Position numbers and translations under genes: made by a program
Shown: positions 53,756 to 63,057 of the stretch, piece after piece
Layout: each line of letters begins with the position of its first letter
Numbering within the stretch: position 1 is the stretch's first letter
The notes under the pieces: model-generated
Databases searched by the model: none
Seen by the model: the letters and a program-made list of their open reading frames with translations, nothing else
Told to the model about the DNA's origin: nothing
Assembly: GCF_001556045.1 (NCBI RefSeq)
Contig: NZ_LSIC01000041.1
Location: 28,599 to 92,598 of the forward strand
DNA from: Bradyrhizobium sp. CCH5-F6
GTDB taxonomy: Bacteria > Pseudomonadota > Alphaproteobacteria > Rhizobiales > Xanthobacteraceae
Direction: 5' to 3'
DNA length: 64,000 bases

Positions 53756-54796
53756 ATGCCGATGACGACGCCGCTGACCACGCTGCTGGAGATCGCGCAT
53801 CCGATCTTGCTGGCGCCGATGGATGTCATCGCCGGCAGCCGCCTGGTGGCGGCAGTGAGCCGCGCCGGCGGGTTCGGCATTCTCGGCGGTGGCTATGGCG
53901 AGCGAGCGTGGCTGGAGCAGGAGACTGCGAAGCTCGCCGAACTGCGTGCGCCGTTCGGGATCGGCTTCATCACGTGGAGCCTCGCCAAGCGGCCCGAACT
54001 TCTCGACATCGCGCTCGGCGTGAAGCCGTCGGCGATCATGCTGTCGTTCGGCGATCCTGCGCCGTTTGCGCCCAGGATCAAGTCCGCCGGCGCACGCCTG
54101 ATCTGCCAGGTGCAGGACGAAGCGATGGCGCGACAGGCGCTCGATGCCGGCGCCGATGTCCTGATCGCGCAGGGAACGGAGGCGGGAGGTCATGGCGCCT
54201 CGCGGACCACCGTCGATCTCGTGCCCGCGATCGTCGATCTCGCCGCAGGCCGCGTGCCGGTGGTCGCGGCCGGCGGTATCGCCGACGGGCGCGGGCTCGC
54301 CGCCATGATGATGCTGGGCGCGAGCGGCGTGCTGCTTGGCACGCGCTTCTATGCGAGCAAGGAGGCGGATGGCGCGGATGAGGCGAAGCGGCGGATCTGT
54401 GCAGCGAGCAGTGGCTCGACCGTACGCGGCATCATCTTCGATCTCTCGCGCAACAATGTATGGCCGGCGCCGTTCACGGGGCGGTGCCTGATCAACGATC
54501 ACGCCCGGCGCTGGATCGGCCGCGAGGTCGAGCTGATGCAGAATGTCGCCGCAGTTGCCACGGACTATGCCGCGGCGAAGGCGGCCGGCAATTTCGACGT
54601 CGCGGCCGTGATCGCGGGCGAGGCGGTGGGGCTGATTCATGATACTCCACCGGCGGCCGAGATCGTCGAGCGGATTGCGGCCGAGGCGGAGCTGCTTCTC
54701 TCCGGCCGGCGCAACTCGATCGCTTCCTTTCCTTCTCCCCTTGCGGGAGAAGGTGGCGCGCAGCGCCGGATGAGGGGTTCTATCCCCGGAGAATGA
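53756..54796 (+). CDS. Nitronate monooxygenase family flavoprotein
   Basis: 346 residues. The TIM-barrel start ILLAPMDVIAGSRLVAAVSRAGGFGILGGG binds FMN; A-Q-G-T-E-A-G-G-H-G and VVAAGGIADGRGLAAMMMLGASGVLLGTRF are the other flavin motifs. A GGGGAGGAG ribosome-binding site precedes two close ATGs. The reading frame runs into palindromic repeat family C, so the last about 22 residues (from FPSPLAGEGG) are encoded by the repeat rather than by family sequence. It oxidises nitronates or acts as an NAD(P)H flavin oxidoreductase. Divergent from LysR. Confidence 0.9.
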   Translation: MPMTTPLTTLLEIAHPILLAPMDVIAGSRLVAAVSRAGGFGILGGGYGERAWLEQETAKLAELRAPFGIGFITWSLAKRPELLDIALGVKPSAIMLSFGDPAPFAPRIKSAGARLICQVQDEAMARQALDAGADVLIAQGTEAGGHGASRTTVDLVPAIVDLAAGRVPVVAAGGIADGRGLAAMMMLGASGVLLGTRFYASKEADGADEAKRRICAASSGSTVRGIIFDLSRNNVWPAPFTGRCLINDHARRWIGREVELMQNVAAVATDYAAAKAAGNFDVAAVIAGEAVGLIHDTPPAAEIVERIAAEAELLLSGRRNSIASFPSPLAGEGGAQRRMRGSIPGE

Positions 54797-54893
54797 AGTC
54801 AAACCTGAGAGGTCTGTATCCGCGGATGCAAACCCCTCACCCGTCTCGCCGCTACGCGGCGATCCGCCCTCTCCCACAAGGGGAGAGGGGAAG
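54731..54893. repeat. Intergenic palindromic repeat, family C (CTTCTCCCC-type)
   Basis: CCTTCTCCCCTTGCGGGAGA at the left and a CTCTCCCACAAGGGGAGAGG segment at the right bracket inner arms GGATGAGGGGTT and AACCCCTCACCCG. The left part is translated as the C-terminus of the first nitronate monooxygenase; the right end supplies purine-rich sequence just before the second gene's ATG. Confidence 0.88.
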
Positions 54894-54908
54894 AGCGAGA
54901 GAACAACC

Positions 54909-55985
54909 ATGTGGCCTGACCGTCGACTGATCGATCTGTTCAAGACCGAATTCCCGATCGTGCTGGCGCCGATGGCCGGCGCCATGGATGCGGAGCTGGT
55001 GATTGCGGCCGCGCAGGGCGGCGCGCTGGGCTCGCTGCCATGCGCGATGCTGTCGGCCGAGAAGGCGCGCGAGCAGGTCGGTCTCATCCGCCAGCGCGTC
55101 AAGGCGCCGGTCAACATGAACTTCTTCTGTCACACGCCGGTCGAGCTCACGGCTGAGGCCGAAGCGCGCTGGAAGCAGCGGCTCGCGAGCTATTACAGCG
55201 AGCATGGTCTGGATCCCGCAGCACCGATCGCTGCGGCGAACCGCGCACCGTTCGATGCAGCTTTCTGCGAGGTCGTCGAGGAGCTGAAGCCTGAGGTCGT
55301 CAGCTTCCATTTCGGGCTGCCGGAGCAGGCGCTGCTCAATCGCGTCAAGGCGGCCGGCTGCCGCGTCATCTCGTCCGCCACGACGGTCAAGGAAGCGGTC
55401 TGGCTCGAGCAGCACGGCGTCGATGCCGTGATTGCGCAAGGCGCGGAGGCGGGCGGCCATCGCGGCATGTTCCTGACCGACAAGATCGCCGAGCAGCCCG
55501 GCACGTTTGCGCTGGTGCCGCAGGTCGCCGATGCCGTGAAGGTGCCGGTGATCGCGGCGGGCGGCATTGCGGACGGGCGCGGCATTGCCGCGGCCTTCGC
55601 GCTCGGCGCGTCCGGCGTGCAGATCGGCAGTGCCTATCTGCGCTGTCCGGAATCCAAGGTCAGCGCCGGCGGCCGCAAGGCACTTGCCGAGGCACGGGAC
55701 GATTCCACCGTCATCACCAATGTCATGACCGGCCGTCCGGCGCGCGGCGTCCAGAACCGCCTGATGCGCGAGGCGGGCCCGGTCTCGCCGGATGCGCCGC
55801 CGTTTCCCCATGCCGCGACGGCGCTGGGGCCGCTGAAGGCTGCGGCCGAAAAGCAGGGCAGGGTGGATTTCACCAATCTCTGGGCGGGACAGGCCATTGC
55901 GCTGGGCCGCGAGGTCCCCGCCGCCGAGTTGACCCGCGATCTGGCCAAATCGGCCTTGGTTCGCCTGAAAGCGCTGGCCGGATAA
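54909..55985 (+). CDS. Nitronate monooxygenase family flavoprotein (second paralogue)
   Basis: 358 residues. Same fold as the preceding gene: FPIVLAPMAGAMDAELVIAAAQGGALGSLPC, then H-T-P-V-E, V-I-A-Q-G-A-E-A-G-G-H-R-G and VIAAGGIADGRGIAAAFALGASGVQIGSAYL. The G-G-H-R-G in place of G-G-H-G and the longer middle helices set it apart, so it is a diverged paralogue and not a recent duplicate. Probably co-transcribed with the first copy through the repeat. The two may act on different nitroalkane or 2-nitropropionate-like substrates. Confidence 0.9.
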   Translation: MWPDRRLIDLFKTEFPIVLAPMAGAMDAELVIAAAQGGALGSLPCAMLSAEKAREQVGLIRQRVKAPVNMNFFCHTPVELTAEAEARWKQRLASYYSEHGLDPAAPIAAANRAPFDAAFCEVVEELKPEVVSFHFGLPEQALLNRVKAAGCRVISSATTVKEAVWLEQHGVDAVIAQGAEAGGHRGMFLTDKIAEQPGTFALVPQVADAVKVPVIAAGGIADGRGIAAAFALGASGVQIGSAYLRCPESKVSAGGRKALAEARDDSTVITNVMTGRPARGVQNRLMREAGPVSPDAPPFPHAATALGPLKAAAEKQGRVDFTNLWAGQAIALGREVPAAELTRDLAKSALVRLKALAG

Positions 55986-56003
55986 GCCTCCAGGTTCTTG
56001 TTT

Positions 56004-56052
56004 GCGCATGATCTTTTCGGAAAGCCGCTTCACACTTTTCCGGATCATGCGC
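56004..56052. repeat. Short palindromic repeat, family D (GCGCATGATC-type)
   Basis: GCGCATGATC and GATCATGCGC form the ends of a 49-base inverted repeat with an imperfect TTTTCGGAAA/TTTTCCGG interior. A variant with the same ends and an AAAGTGGTTTTCCGG interior occurs at 61383-61434. It lies between the nitronate gene and gatC. Confidence 0.85.
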
Positions 56053-56055
56053 TAG

Positions 56056-56412
<357 letters not shown>

Positions 56413-56470
56413 CATCGCGTTTTCGAGCGAAGAAAGCGCGTCAAATCAAAGAGTCTTGGGACGTGGTCCG

Positions 56471-56695
56471 ATGTGTCTGCTTTGCGACGATGAGAAGGCC
56501 TATCAGGCCTACATGAATTACCTCGACAAGATGGAGCGGCAGGGCAAGGCTGCCGACCCCAATGTCGCCGTCAATGCCGTGCTCGACGAGATCGAGGCCG
56601 CTGCGAAAGCCGCCGCCAAGAAAAACGTCATGCAAGACGACCCGGCCAACGACAAGACCCTGTCTCCGTTCTTCTGCAGCCCGATCAATAAATGA
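56471..56695 (+). CDS. Small conserved protein inside the gat cluster
   Basis: 74 residues beginning [19 protein letters not shown]. The CLLC pair and a late FFCSP cysteine give three cysteines, and the rest is an amphipathic helix rich in Ala, Glu and Lys. It overlaps gatA by ATGA, so it is co-translated. I cannot name a domain. Similar small ORFs sit between gatC and gatA in other rhizobia as far as I recall. A metal- or redox-related role could be considered, but nothing in the sequence proves it. Confidence 0.75.
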   Translation: MCLLCDDEKAYQAYMNYLDKMERQGKAADPNVAVNAVLDEIEAAAKAAAKKNVMQDDPANDKTLSPFFCSPINK

Positions 56696-58167
56696 CCGAT
56701 TTGACATCGCTGACGCTCGCCGAGGCCCGCAAGGGCCTCGCGGCCAAGACTTTCACGTCACTCGAGCTGACCGACGCGCATCTGAGCGCAATCGAGGCCG
56801 CGCGCGTGCTCAATGCCTTCGTGATGGAGACACCCGACCAGGCGCGCGCGATGGCGCGCAAGGCGGACAGCAAGATCGCCAAGGGCGATGCGGGCCCGCT
56901 CGCGGGCATCCCGCTCGGCATCAAGGACCTGTTCGCGACCAAGGGCGTGCGCACCACGGCGTGCTCGAGGATCCTCGGCAATTTCGTGCCGACATATGAA
57001 TCCACCGTCACCTCGCAGCTCTGGCGCGACGGCGCGGTGATGCTCGGCAAGCTCAACAACGACGAGTTCGCGATGGGCTCGTCGAACGAGACCTCGTGTT
57101 TCGGGCCCGTCGGCAATCCCTGGCGGCGCGACGGCAGCAACACCACGCTGGTGCCGGGGGGGTCGTCGGGCGGTTCGGCCTCGGCCGTGGCGGCGCTGCT
57201 GTGCATGGGCGCGACCGCGACCGACACCGGCGGCTCGATCCGCCAGCCGGCGGCGTTCACTGCGACCGTCGGCATCAAGCCGACCTATGGCCGCTGCTCG
57301 CGCTGGGGCATCGTTGCTTTTGCGTCGTCGCTCGACCAGGCCGGTCCGATCGCACGCAGCGTCCGCGATGCCGCGATGCTGCTGCGTTCGATGGCCGGTC
57401 ATGACCCCAAGGATACGACGTCGGTCGACATTCCGGTTCCGGACTACGAGGCCGCGATCGGCAAGTCCGTGAAGGGCATGAAGATCGGCATCCCCAGGGA
57501 GTATCGTCTCGACGGCATGCCGGCCGAGATCGAGAAACTCTGGAGCGAGGGTGCGGCCTGGCTGAAGGCGGCTGGCGCCGAACTCGTCGAGGTCTCGCTA
57601 CCGCACACCAAATATGCGCTGCCGGCCTATTACATCGTGGCGCCGGCGGAGGCCTCCTCCAATCTCGCGCGCTATGACGGCGTGCGCTACGGCCTGCGCG
57701 AGCAGGGCAGGAACGTCATCGAGCTCTACGAGAATACCCGCGCCTCGGGCTTTGGCGCCGAGGTGAAACGCCGGGTCATGATCGGCACCTACGTGCTCTC
57801 GGCCGGCTATTACGACGCCTATTATCTGCGCGCCCAAAAAGTGCGGACGCTGATCAAGAAGGACTTCGAGGACTGCTTCGCGAAGGGAGTGGACGCCATC
57901 CTGACGCCGGCGACGCCGTCGGCTGCTTTCGGTATCGGCGAGAAGGGCGGCGCCGATCCGGTCGAGATGTATCTCAACGACATCTTCACGGTGACCGTGA
58001 ACATGGCGGGCCTGCCCGGCATCGCGGTGCCCGCCGGCAAGGACACGCAGGGCCTTCCGCTCGGCCTGCAACTGATTGGCCGTCCGTTCGACGAGGAGAC
58101 GCTGTTCTCGCTCGGCGAGGTGATCGAGCAGGCCGCCGGCCGCTTCACGCCTGCGAGGTGGTGGTGA
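56692..58167 (+). CDS. gatA: Asp-tRNA(Asn)/Glu-tRNA(Gln) amidotransferase subunit A
   Basis: 491 residues. Amidase-signature catalytic triad: Lys in GIKDLF, the cis-Ser in [13 protein letters not shown] and nucleophile Ser in [11 protein letters not shown]. The C-terminal [12 protein letters not shown] and full length match GatA. It releases ammonia from glutamine for transfer through the complex channel to the GatB active site. The ATG overlaps the previous stop by 4 bases, and its own 3' end overlaps the next small gene by 10 bases. Confidence 0.97.
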   Translation: MTDLTSLTLAEARKGLAAKTFTSLELTDAHLSAIEAARVLNAFVMETPDQARAMARKADSKIAKGDAGPLAGIPLGIKDLFATKGVRTTACSRILGNFVPTYESTVTSQLWRDGAVMLGKLNNDEFAMGSSNETSCFGPVGNPWRRDGSNTTLVPGGSSGGSASAVAALLCMGATATDTGGSIRQPAAFTATVGIKPTYGRCSRWGIVAFASSLDQAGPIARSVRDAAMLLRSMAGHDPKDTTSVDIPVPDYEAAIGKSVKGMKIGIPREYRLDGMPAEIEKLWSEGAAWLKAAGAELVEVSLPHTKYALPAYYIVAPAEASSNLARYDGVRYGLREQGRNVIELYENTRASGFGAEVKRRVMIGTYVLSAGYYDAYYLRAQKVRTLIKKDFEDCFAKGVDAILTPATPSAAFGIGEKGGADPVEMYLNDIFTVTVNMAGLPGIAVPAGKDTQGLPLGLQLIGRPFDEETLFSLGEVIEQAAGRFTPARWW

Positions 58168-58460
58168 ATGTCGCTGATTTCATCGCGAGCCTCGACGGCG
58201 CGGCGCCGGCGCCGGACTTGAACGCGCCGCTCGCCGGGCTCTGGTGGGCGGCGAAGGGCGACTGGGACCGCGCGCACGGGATCGTTCAGGAGGACAGCAG
58301 CCGTGAGGCCGCCTGGGTGCACGCCTATCTGCACCGCGTCGAAGGCGACCTCGGTAACGCCGGCTACTGGTACCGCCAGGCTGGCCAGCCCACGGCAAAG
58401 GATTCATTGGAGGCAGAGTGGAAGCGGATCGCTGCCACGCTGCTCGGGAGCAAGACATGA
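58158..58460 (+). CDS. Small conserved protein between gatA and gatB
   Basis: About 100 residues from one of three consecutive GTG codons at 58158-58166. Sequence features: [12 protein letters not shown], then [24 protein letters not shown]. This reads as a helical repeat resembling a degenerate TPR or Sel1-like pair. It overlaps both gatA and the gatB start (ATGA). Function unknown, but the tight overlap with both gat genes suggests a coupled or tRNA-related role. Confidence 0.8.
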   Translation: MVVNVADFIASLDGAAPAPDLNAPLAGLWWAAKGDWDRAHGIVQEDSSREAAWVHAYLHRVEGDLGNAGYWYRQAGQPTAKDSLEAEWKRIAATLLGSKT

Positions 58461-59935
58461 GCACGGCCACGCACAAGCTTCTCAAGGGCGCCACGGGTGA
58501 CTGGGAGATGGTCATCGGCATGGAGATTCATGCTCAGGTGACCTCGAACTCGAAACTGTTCTCGGGGGCCTCGACGGAATTCGGCGGCGAGCCGAACAGC
58601 CACGTGTCGCTGGTCGATGCCGCGATGCCGGGCATGCTGCCCGTTATCAACGAGGAATGCGTCAGGCAGGCTGTCCGGACCGGGCTCGGTCTCAACGCCA
58701 GGATCAATCTGCGTTCGGTCTTCGACCGCAAGAACTATTTTTATCCGGACTCGCCGCAGGGCTACCAGATCAGCCAATACAAGTCGCCGGTGGTGGGCGA
58801 GGGCGAGGTGCTGGTCGAACTCGACGGCGGCCGCAGCGTCAGCATCGGCATCGAGCGGCTGCATCTGGAGCAGGACGCCGGCAAGCTGCTGCACGACCGG
58901 TCGCCGACCATGTCCAATGTCGATCTCAACCGCTGCGGCGTGGCGCTGATGGAGATCGTCTCCAAGCCCGATATCCGCGACGCCGAGCAGGCCAAGGCCT
59001 ATGTGACCAAGCTGCGCTCGATCCTGCGCTATCTCGGCACCTGCGACGGCGACATGGAGAAGGGATCCTTGCGCGCCGACGTCAACGTCTCCGTGCGCAA
59101 GCCCGGCGGGCCGCTCGGCACCCGTTGCGAGATCAAGAACATGAACTCCATCACCTTCATCGGGCAGGCGATCGAGTACGAGGCGCGGCGGCAGATCGAA
59201 ATCCTCGAGGAGGGCGGCCAGATCGAGCAGGAGACGCGGCTCTACGACCCCAACAAGGGCGAGACGCGCTCGATGCGGTCCAAGGAAGAGGCGCATGACT
59301 ACCGTTACTTTCCCGATCCCGACCTGCTGCCGCTTGAGTTCAGCCAGGAATTCGTCGACGAGTTGAAGGCGAAGCTGCCGGAGCTGCCGGACCAGAAGAA
59401 GACGCGCTTCGTCGCCGATTTCGGCCTGTCGGCTTACGATGCGAGCGTGCTGGTCGCCGAGCGCGAGAGCGCGGTGTTCTACGAGACGGTGCTCGACAGG
59501 CTCGGCAACCGCGCCCGCGACGGCAAGATGGCGGCGAACTGGGTGATCAACGAGCTGTTCGGCCGTCTCAACAAGGAAGGCCGGGACATTACGGGCTCTC
59601 CCGTCAACGCCGAACAGCTGGCAGCGATCATCGACCTGATCGGCGAGGGCACGATCTCCGGCAAGATCGCCAAGGATCTGTTCGAGATCGTCTGGCAGGA
59701 GGGCGGCGATCCCCGCGCGCTGGTGGAAAGCCGCGGCATGAAGCAGGTCACGGATCTTTCGGCGATCGAAAAGGTTGTCGACGACATCATCGCCGCCAAT
59801 CCCGACAAGGCCGCGCAGGTCAAGGACAAGCCGCAGTCGCTCGGCTGGTTCGTCGGGCAAGTCATGAAGGCGTCGGGCGGCAAGGCCAACCCGCAGAGCG
59901 TCAACGACCTGCTCAAGTCCAAGCTCGGTCTCTAG
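58457..59935 (+). CDS. gatB: Asp-tRNA(Asn)/Glu-tRNA(Gln) amidotransferase subunit B
   Basis: 492 residues from the ATG of [11 protein letters not shown]; the frame is open 13 codons further up. The opening [13 protein letters not shown], then [17 protein letters not shown] and C-E-I-K-N-M-N-S, are GatB signatures. The C-terminal helical tail ([24 protein letters not shown]) binds tRNA. The enzyme activates the tRNA-bound acid by phosphorylation and transfers ammonia. Last gene of the gat cluster. Confidence 0.97.
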   Translation: MSTATHKLLKGATGDWEMVIGMEIHAQVTSNSKLFSGASTEFGGEPNSHVSLVDAAMPGMLPVINEECVRQAVRTGLGLNARINLRSVFDRKNYFYPDSPQGYQISQYKSPVVGEGEVLVELDGGRSVSIGIERLHLEQDAGKLLHDRSPTMSNVDLNRCGVALMEIVSKPDIRDAEQAKAYVTKLRSILRYLGTCDGDMEKGSLRADVNVSVRKPGGPLGTRCEIKNMNSITFIGQAIEYEARRQIEILEEGGQIEQETRLYDPNKGETRSMRSKEEAHDYRYFPDPDLLPLEFSQEFVDELKAKLPELPDQKKTRFVADFGLSAYDASVLVAERESAVFYETVLDRLGNRARDGKMAANWVINELFGRLNKEGRDITGSPVNAEQLAAIIDLIGEGTISGKIAKDLFEIVWQEGGDPRALVESRGMKQVTDLSAIEKVVDDIIAANPDKAAQVKDKPQSLGWFVGQVMKASGGKANPQSVNDLLKSKLGL

Positions 59936-59949
59936 CCTCGCGCGTTCGA

Positions 59950-59980
59950 GCGTGGTGACGGACGCGCTTCGTCACCACGC
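59950..59980 (+). terminator. Terminator after gatB
   Basis: Perfect 11-bp stem GCGTGGTGACG/CGTCACCACGC with a 9-base loop, 14 bases after the stop codon and followed by TTTCC. Confidence 0.8.
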
Positions 59981-60502
59981 TTTCCGCTCCAGGTGCGACG
60001 CTCGCGCGCATCCTCGGAAGCAAACTTCATCCCGATTGACGGTGTCGCGGCGACCGAATCGCCGTCGCGCGATTCGCGCGAAACGGCGGCATGAACACGC
60101 TCCGACGAGCGCTCGCGCCGTTAAGCACGAAAATATTTTCGTTGCCAAAATTCGCGACTCAGAGTCCGCGAAGCGCTCCTGCGAGGCGATCGAGGAGATG
60201 GCGATGCGCATCATCGCGTCGATCGCGCGCGATGCGCGCGTGCAGAAAAATACTTGCTGCATAGTGTTTTCCTGCAATCGCATCTCTCTCGAACGTCGAT
60301 GCTGCGAGGACTCTCTGTCGTCGCTCGCACAGCTCATGCAGTGCGTCTGCGTCGCGCTCGACAAGCGCACGCGCCTTGCGCCGTCAACACTTCTTTAAGC
60401 GAGAAGCTGTTTTTTTCTTCGTGTTGGTGTATTCGGGATGAAGTGCATTCGATCCCCGAGTGCACGCAGCGATTAAAGCCATCTCACACATCGGAGGGCA
60501 AC
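59981..60502. other. Gene-poor region upstream of the lysine-rich protein
   Basis: About 520 bases. Opposing ORFs fill it but neither looks like a real protein (cysteine/arginine-rich, no domain). It has many small CGCG-rich palindromes (for example TTCGCGCGAA at 60074-60083 and CGGCGA/TCGCCG at 60048-60064). No promoter could be named with confidence. Confidence 0.5.
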
Positions 60503-60601
60503 ATGGCCAAGAAAGCGAAGAAGGCGAAGAAGGCGAAGAAGGCGAAGAGCGCAGTGAAGAAGACTGCGAAGAAGACCCGCAAGGTCGCGAAGAAGAAGTA
60601 A
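60503..60601 (+). CDS. Tiny lysine/alanine-rich histone-like protein
   Basis: 32 residues, MAKKAKKAKKAKKAKSAVKK and a short basic tail. GGAGG lies 5 bases before the ATG, an excellent ribosome-binding site. Seventeen or so of the residues are lysine and the rest mostly alanine, like the C-terminal tail of histone H1 or bacterial H1-like proteins. The region before it is unlike a terminator tail, so it looks like its own unit. Likely binds DNA or RNA without sequence specificity. Small, but the start signal is strong. Confidence 0.75.
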   Translation: MAKKAKKAKKAKKAKSAVKKTAKKTRKVAKKK

Positions 60602-60989
60602 CTTCGCTTCTGAAGTTGCCGGCTCCAGACAGCCGGCACGTCATCAGCGCCTTCTAAGGTTCTGGTCGACGATAGAGGGTGTCGGCGAGACATCAGGTCA
60701 ACGGTCGGACCGTTCTCTTTCGCGGTCCGGCAGAAGAAACGAGTTTTCTTCGTTCGGTGCGGTCCTCCTTTCAGAGAGTTCCGCAATTTCGCAAGCGGCC
60801 TTCGGGCCGACGTGAAATCTGGTCCTGACGTGTTCGCCGACGCCCTCGTTCCTGAGGCCGGGGTATTGCCGGCATTCCCTTCCCCCCCCCGACATCGCTG
60901 ATCTGACTGCGACGTGGCCGCGCTGCCTTGAGGTAGGCGAGGGCCGTGCATGATTGCACGCCGTCTGCGTGCCGCTTCTCCAGGCGCGG

Positions 60990-61093
60990 TGTCATCGCCC
61001 GGCTCCGACCGGGCGATCCAGTACGCCGAGACGGTCGTGGTTGAAACGATGGGCCGCAGCGTACTGGATTCCCCGCCTGCGCGGGGAATGACA
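60990..61093. repeat. Intergenic palindromic repeat, family A copy
   Basis: The left arm begins TGTCATCGCCCGG and reads to CCAGTACGC; the right arm starts GCGTACTGGATT and ends GGGGAATGACA. The core hairpins differ between copies (CGCCCGG-type left, CCCCGC-type right), but ends and spacing match the copy at 6778-6880. Confidence 0.88.
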
Positions 61094-61382
61094 GGCGGGT
61101 GCGGCCACGACGGCGCGCCGCTCCATGAATTGGAGCCGTAGCACGCGCCACCGCGCGCGATGGTTATCGATGTCCCAAAATCCCAGGGTAAACCGAATCT
61201 GAGGAATCGCAGAAGTGCCTGCAAACCGGGGACTTTTTGGATTCCGTTCCTCGGCGCCGCGCGCTCGCGTTTACGTCTGCTTCATCGCGATACTTAAACT
61301 GCCATTCAAATTTGCCCGCCATCATCGCCTCCAACAAGCCGGCAAACGGCATGTGGAAGAAGACTCGGGGATGAGTTGAACG

Positions 61383-61434
61383 GCGCATGATCCCGGAAAA
61401 GTGGTTTTCCGGTTTTCCGGCAAGGGTCATGCGC
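61383..61434. repeat. Short palindromic repeat, family D copy
   Basis: GCGCATGATCCCGGAAAAGT at the left and GGGTCATGCGC at the right, with GGTTTTCCGGTTTTCCGG inside. Same ends as 56004-56052. Confidence 0.8.
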
Positions 61435-61500
61435 AAATCAGAATCGGACGGGAGCCGCGCTCGGGGGAACGAGACGGCATAAGAACAAAGGGGATGCGTG

Positions 61501-61767
61501 ATGTTTCAGGGTACTTTCGATCTGGAGACGGCGACGCCGACCGACGCGAGCGCGCTGTCGGACGTGCTGTTCGAGCGCGGAATCTATTGGGCGAGCGGCC
61601 GCTCCGGGATCGTCGATCTCGTCGCCGCGCACAAATGGTTCAACCTCGCTGCGTTGAAGGGCCGCAAGGACGCCGTGGTCCTGCGCCAGGAAGTCGCCGG
61701 GCAGATGTCGGACGCCGAGATCTCGGTCGCGCAGCGCGAGGCGAGGGCGTGGGTTTCCGCCCATTGA
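61501..61767 (+). CDS. Sel1-repeat-like protein
   Basis: 88 residues from the ATG (a GTG is one codon earlier), with AAGGGG upstream. The central part DVLFERGIYWASGRSGIVDLVAAHKWFNLAALKGRKDA has the A-x-x-W-x-x-x-A-A-x-x-G spacing of a Sel1/TPR-like helical hairpin, and a second helix QMSDAEISVAQREARAW ends it. Such proteins act as protein-binding adaptors. Single repeat only, so the name is descriptive. Partner unknown. Confidence 0.75.
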   Translation: MFQGTFDLETATPTDASALSDVLFERGIYWASGRSGIVDLVAAHKWFNLAALKGRKDAVVLRQEVAGQMSDAEISVAQREARAWVSAH

Positions 61768-61858
61768 GCGGGGAAGCGCATCGGCGAGAAGAATTTGGGC
61801 GCCGCCGCGCTCCAGCGGCAACGCGGATGTCCAGCCGGCCGGGGATCGTCCCGCACGG

Positions 61859-62143
61859 TCAGGCTTTCAGGAAGGCGAGGCGCTGATCGGTGCGGCGCGG
61901 CGTCACGTCGAGGATTTCGGGCTTGACCACGCCTTCGGCCACGAAGGGATCGTCCTGAATGCGCGCCTCGATATCGGCAAGCGAGGCATTGTGCGCGAGG
62001 ATCGTGCCGCCCGCATTCGGCTGCAAGCTTCCAACAAGCAGGAACACGCCATCGTCGAAGCCGCGTTGGATCCAGGCATTGTGCCCGTCCATCAATGACG
62101 CGGCTTTCGCCTTGTCGGCAAAGCGAAGACTAATGACGAACAT
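61859..62143 (-). CDS. YciI-like protein
   Basis: 94 residues from the ATG of MFVISLRFADKAKA. The dimeric alpha-beta barrel of YCII domains is apparent: M-F-V-I-S-L-R-F, H-N-A-W-I-Q-R-G-F-D-D-G, L-V-G-S-L-Q-P-N-A-G-G-T-I-L and D-D-P-F-V-A-E-G-V-V. The His and Asp typical of the active-site cleft (H-x11 and D-x-P-F) are there. It starts 10 bases after the TetR stop on the same strand, so the two form an operon. Function of the family is mostly unknown. Confidence 0.88.
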   Translation of the reverse strand: MFVISLRFADKAKAASLMDGHNAWIQRGFDDGVFLLVGSLQPNAGGTILAHNASLADIEARIQDDPFVAEGVVKPEILDVTPRRTDQRLAFLKA

Positions 62144-62153
62144 GATCGCTCCA

Positions 62154-62753
62154 TCAAACGGGTTGGCCGGAATAAGGTAAGGGAGCGGCCGGACATTGGG
62201 CCTGCAGCCAGGCATCCATGTCTGCGATCTCGCGGCGGATGAAATCCTCGTCGCGGAACGCGGTGGCGAGCGTTGCGACTCCCTGGCTGCGCATCAGAAC
62301 GTGAAGAGCCAGCGCCTCCGCTTCGGCTTCACGACCGAGCGCAGTGAATTGCCGGGCGAGCCAGTCGCCGAACAGGGAAAACAGCCCGACAGCCTTGTCC
62401 TTGGCGGAATGATCGAGCTTCGCCAACTCGTTGGAGAGCGTCCCGACCGGGCAGCCATGTGCCATGATCTTCGTCCGGTTCGCGATGAGAATGTGGATGA
62501 AACTGCGGATGCGGTCTGCGGGCGAGTCCACCTCCTGTTCCCAGGAGGCCAGCATGGCGCTTGTGGTTGCGATGCGCCGCTCGATCACAGCATCGAGAAT
62601 CTCGTCCTTGGTTTTGAAATGGTAATAGAAGTTGCCGCGCGACAGCCCGACCTCTCCAGCGATGTCGGCAAAAGATGTCGCTTCGAAGCCACTCTCGTAA
62701 AACAGCCGATCGGCGACACCCACGATCTGCTGACGCGTTTCGCTCGCACCCAT
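62154..62753 (-). CDS. TetR/AcrR family transcriptional regulator
   Basis: 199 residues from the ATG of MGASETRQQIVGVADRLF. The HTH (GFEATSFADIAGEVGLSRGNFYYHFKTKDEIL) is canonical, and the rest is a ligand-binding helical domain with C-P-V-G-T-L-S-N-E-L, which puts it in the group with TetR_C_11-like ends. A dyad overlapping its own promoter (62809-62857) suggests autorepression. It is followed by the YciI gene. Confidence 0.92.
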   Translation of the reverse strand: MGASETRQQIVGVADRLFYESGFEATSFADIAGEVGLSRGNFYYHFKTKDEILDAVIERRIATTSAMLASWEQEVDSPADRIRSFIHILIANRTKIMAHGCPVGTLSNELAKLDHSAKDKAVGLFSLFGDWLARQFTALGREAEAEALALHVLMRSQGVATLATAFRDEDFIRREIADMDAWLQAQCPAAPLPYSGQPV

Positions 62754-62808
62754 TACATCCCGTCTCCACAAATCGCAGCACGGATCAGCAAGGCCGAGGA
62801 TCGCGCCA

Positions 62809-62857
62809 TAGGACGATTGACCTAAAAAATCTTAGGTCAAGTGTCCTAATGGGTCAA
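62809..62857 (-). promoter_or_regulatory. TetR promoter with nested operator
   Basis: On the minus strand TTGACC (62852-62857), a 17-base spacer and TAAGAT (62829-62834) form a good sigma-70-like promoter. TTGACCTAA (62817-62825) and TTAGGTCAA (62832-62840) are a perfect 9-bp dyad over the -10, and TAGGAC (62809-62814) with GTCCTA (62843-62848) make an outer pair. This layout fits negative autoregulation. Confidence 0.7.
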
Positions 62858-62964
62858 TGGCGGCGTATCCTTGCGGCGCTGCGATCCGACTCATTCGCAG
62901 CGTCACATGGAGGAGGTAGGGGAATCAGCGCCACCTGGTTTCCGAATGGCGATTTTTGTCATGG

Positions 62965-63057
62965 TGGCGGAGAGGGAGGGATTCGAACCCTCGATACAGC
63001 TTGAGACCGTATGACGCTTTAGCAAAGCGTTGCCTTCAGCCACTCGGCCACCTCTCC
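62965..63057 (-). tRNA. tRNA-Ser (GCT anticodon)
   Basis: 93 bases including an encoded CCA. Acceptor GGAGAGG pairs with CCTCTCC; the anticodon stem ACGCT/AGCGT encloses TTGCTAA with anticodon GCT (reads AGC/AGT codons); a long variable arm with paired ATACGG/CTGTAT-like ends marks it as serine type; the T loop is TTCGAAT. No CRISPR or integrase site adjoins it. Confidence 0.97.

Larger units (their letters stand above)
60602..61500. other. Gene-free stretch with repeats
   Basis: About 900 bases without a convincing gene. It holds repeat family A (60990-61093) and family D (61383-61434), and a C9 homopolymer in the run near 60882-60890. The minus-strand frame 61164-61436 starts within the family D repeat and is not supported. 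Confidence 0.6.

Noticed and set aside
59952..60398. 148-codon plus-strand ORF after gatB
   Set aside because: Starts in the gatB terminator hairpin, is Arg/Cys-rich and has an opposing ORF; not convincing.
60882..60890. C9 tract as a phase-variation switch
   Set aside because: Not inside or directly upstream of any supported gene.
61164..61436. 90-codon minus-strand ORF
   Set aside because: It begins inside palindromic repeat family D and has no recognisable domain.
62965..63057. tRNA-Ser as integration site of a genomic island
   Set aside because: No integrase gene and no duplicated tRNA 3' end seen in the window.
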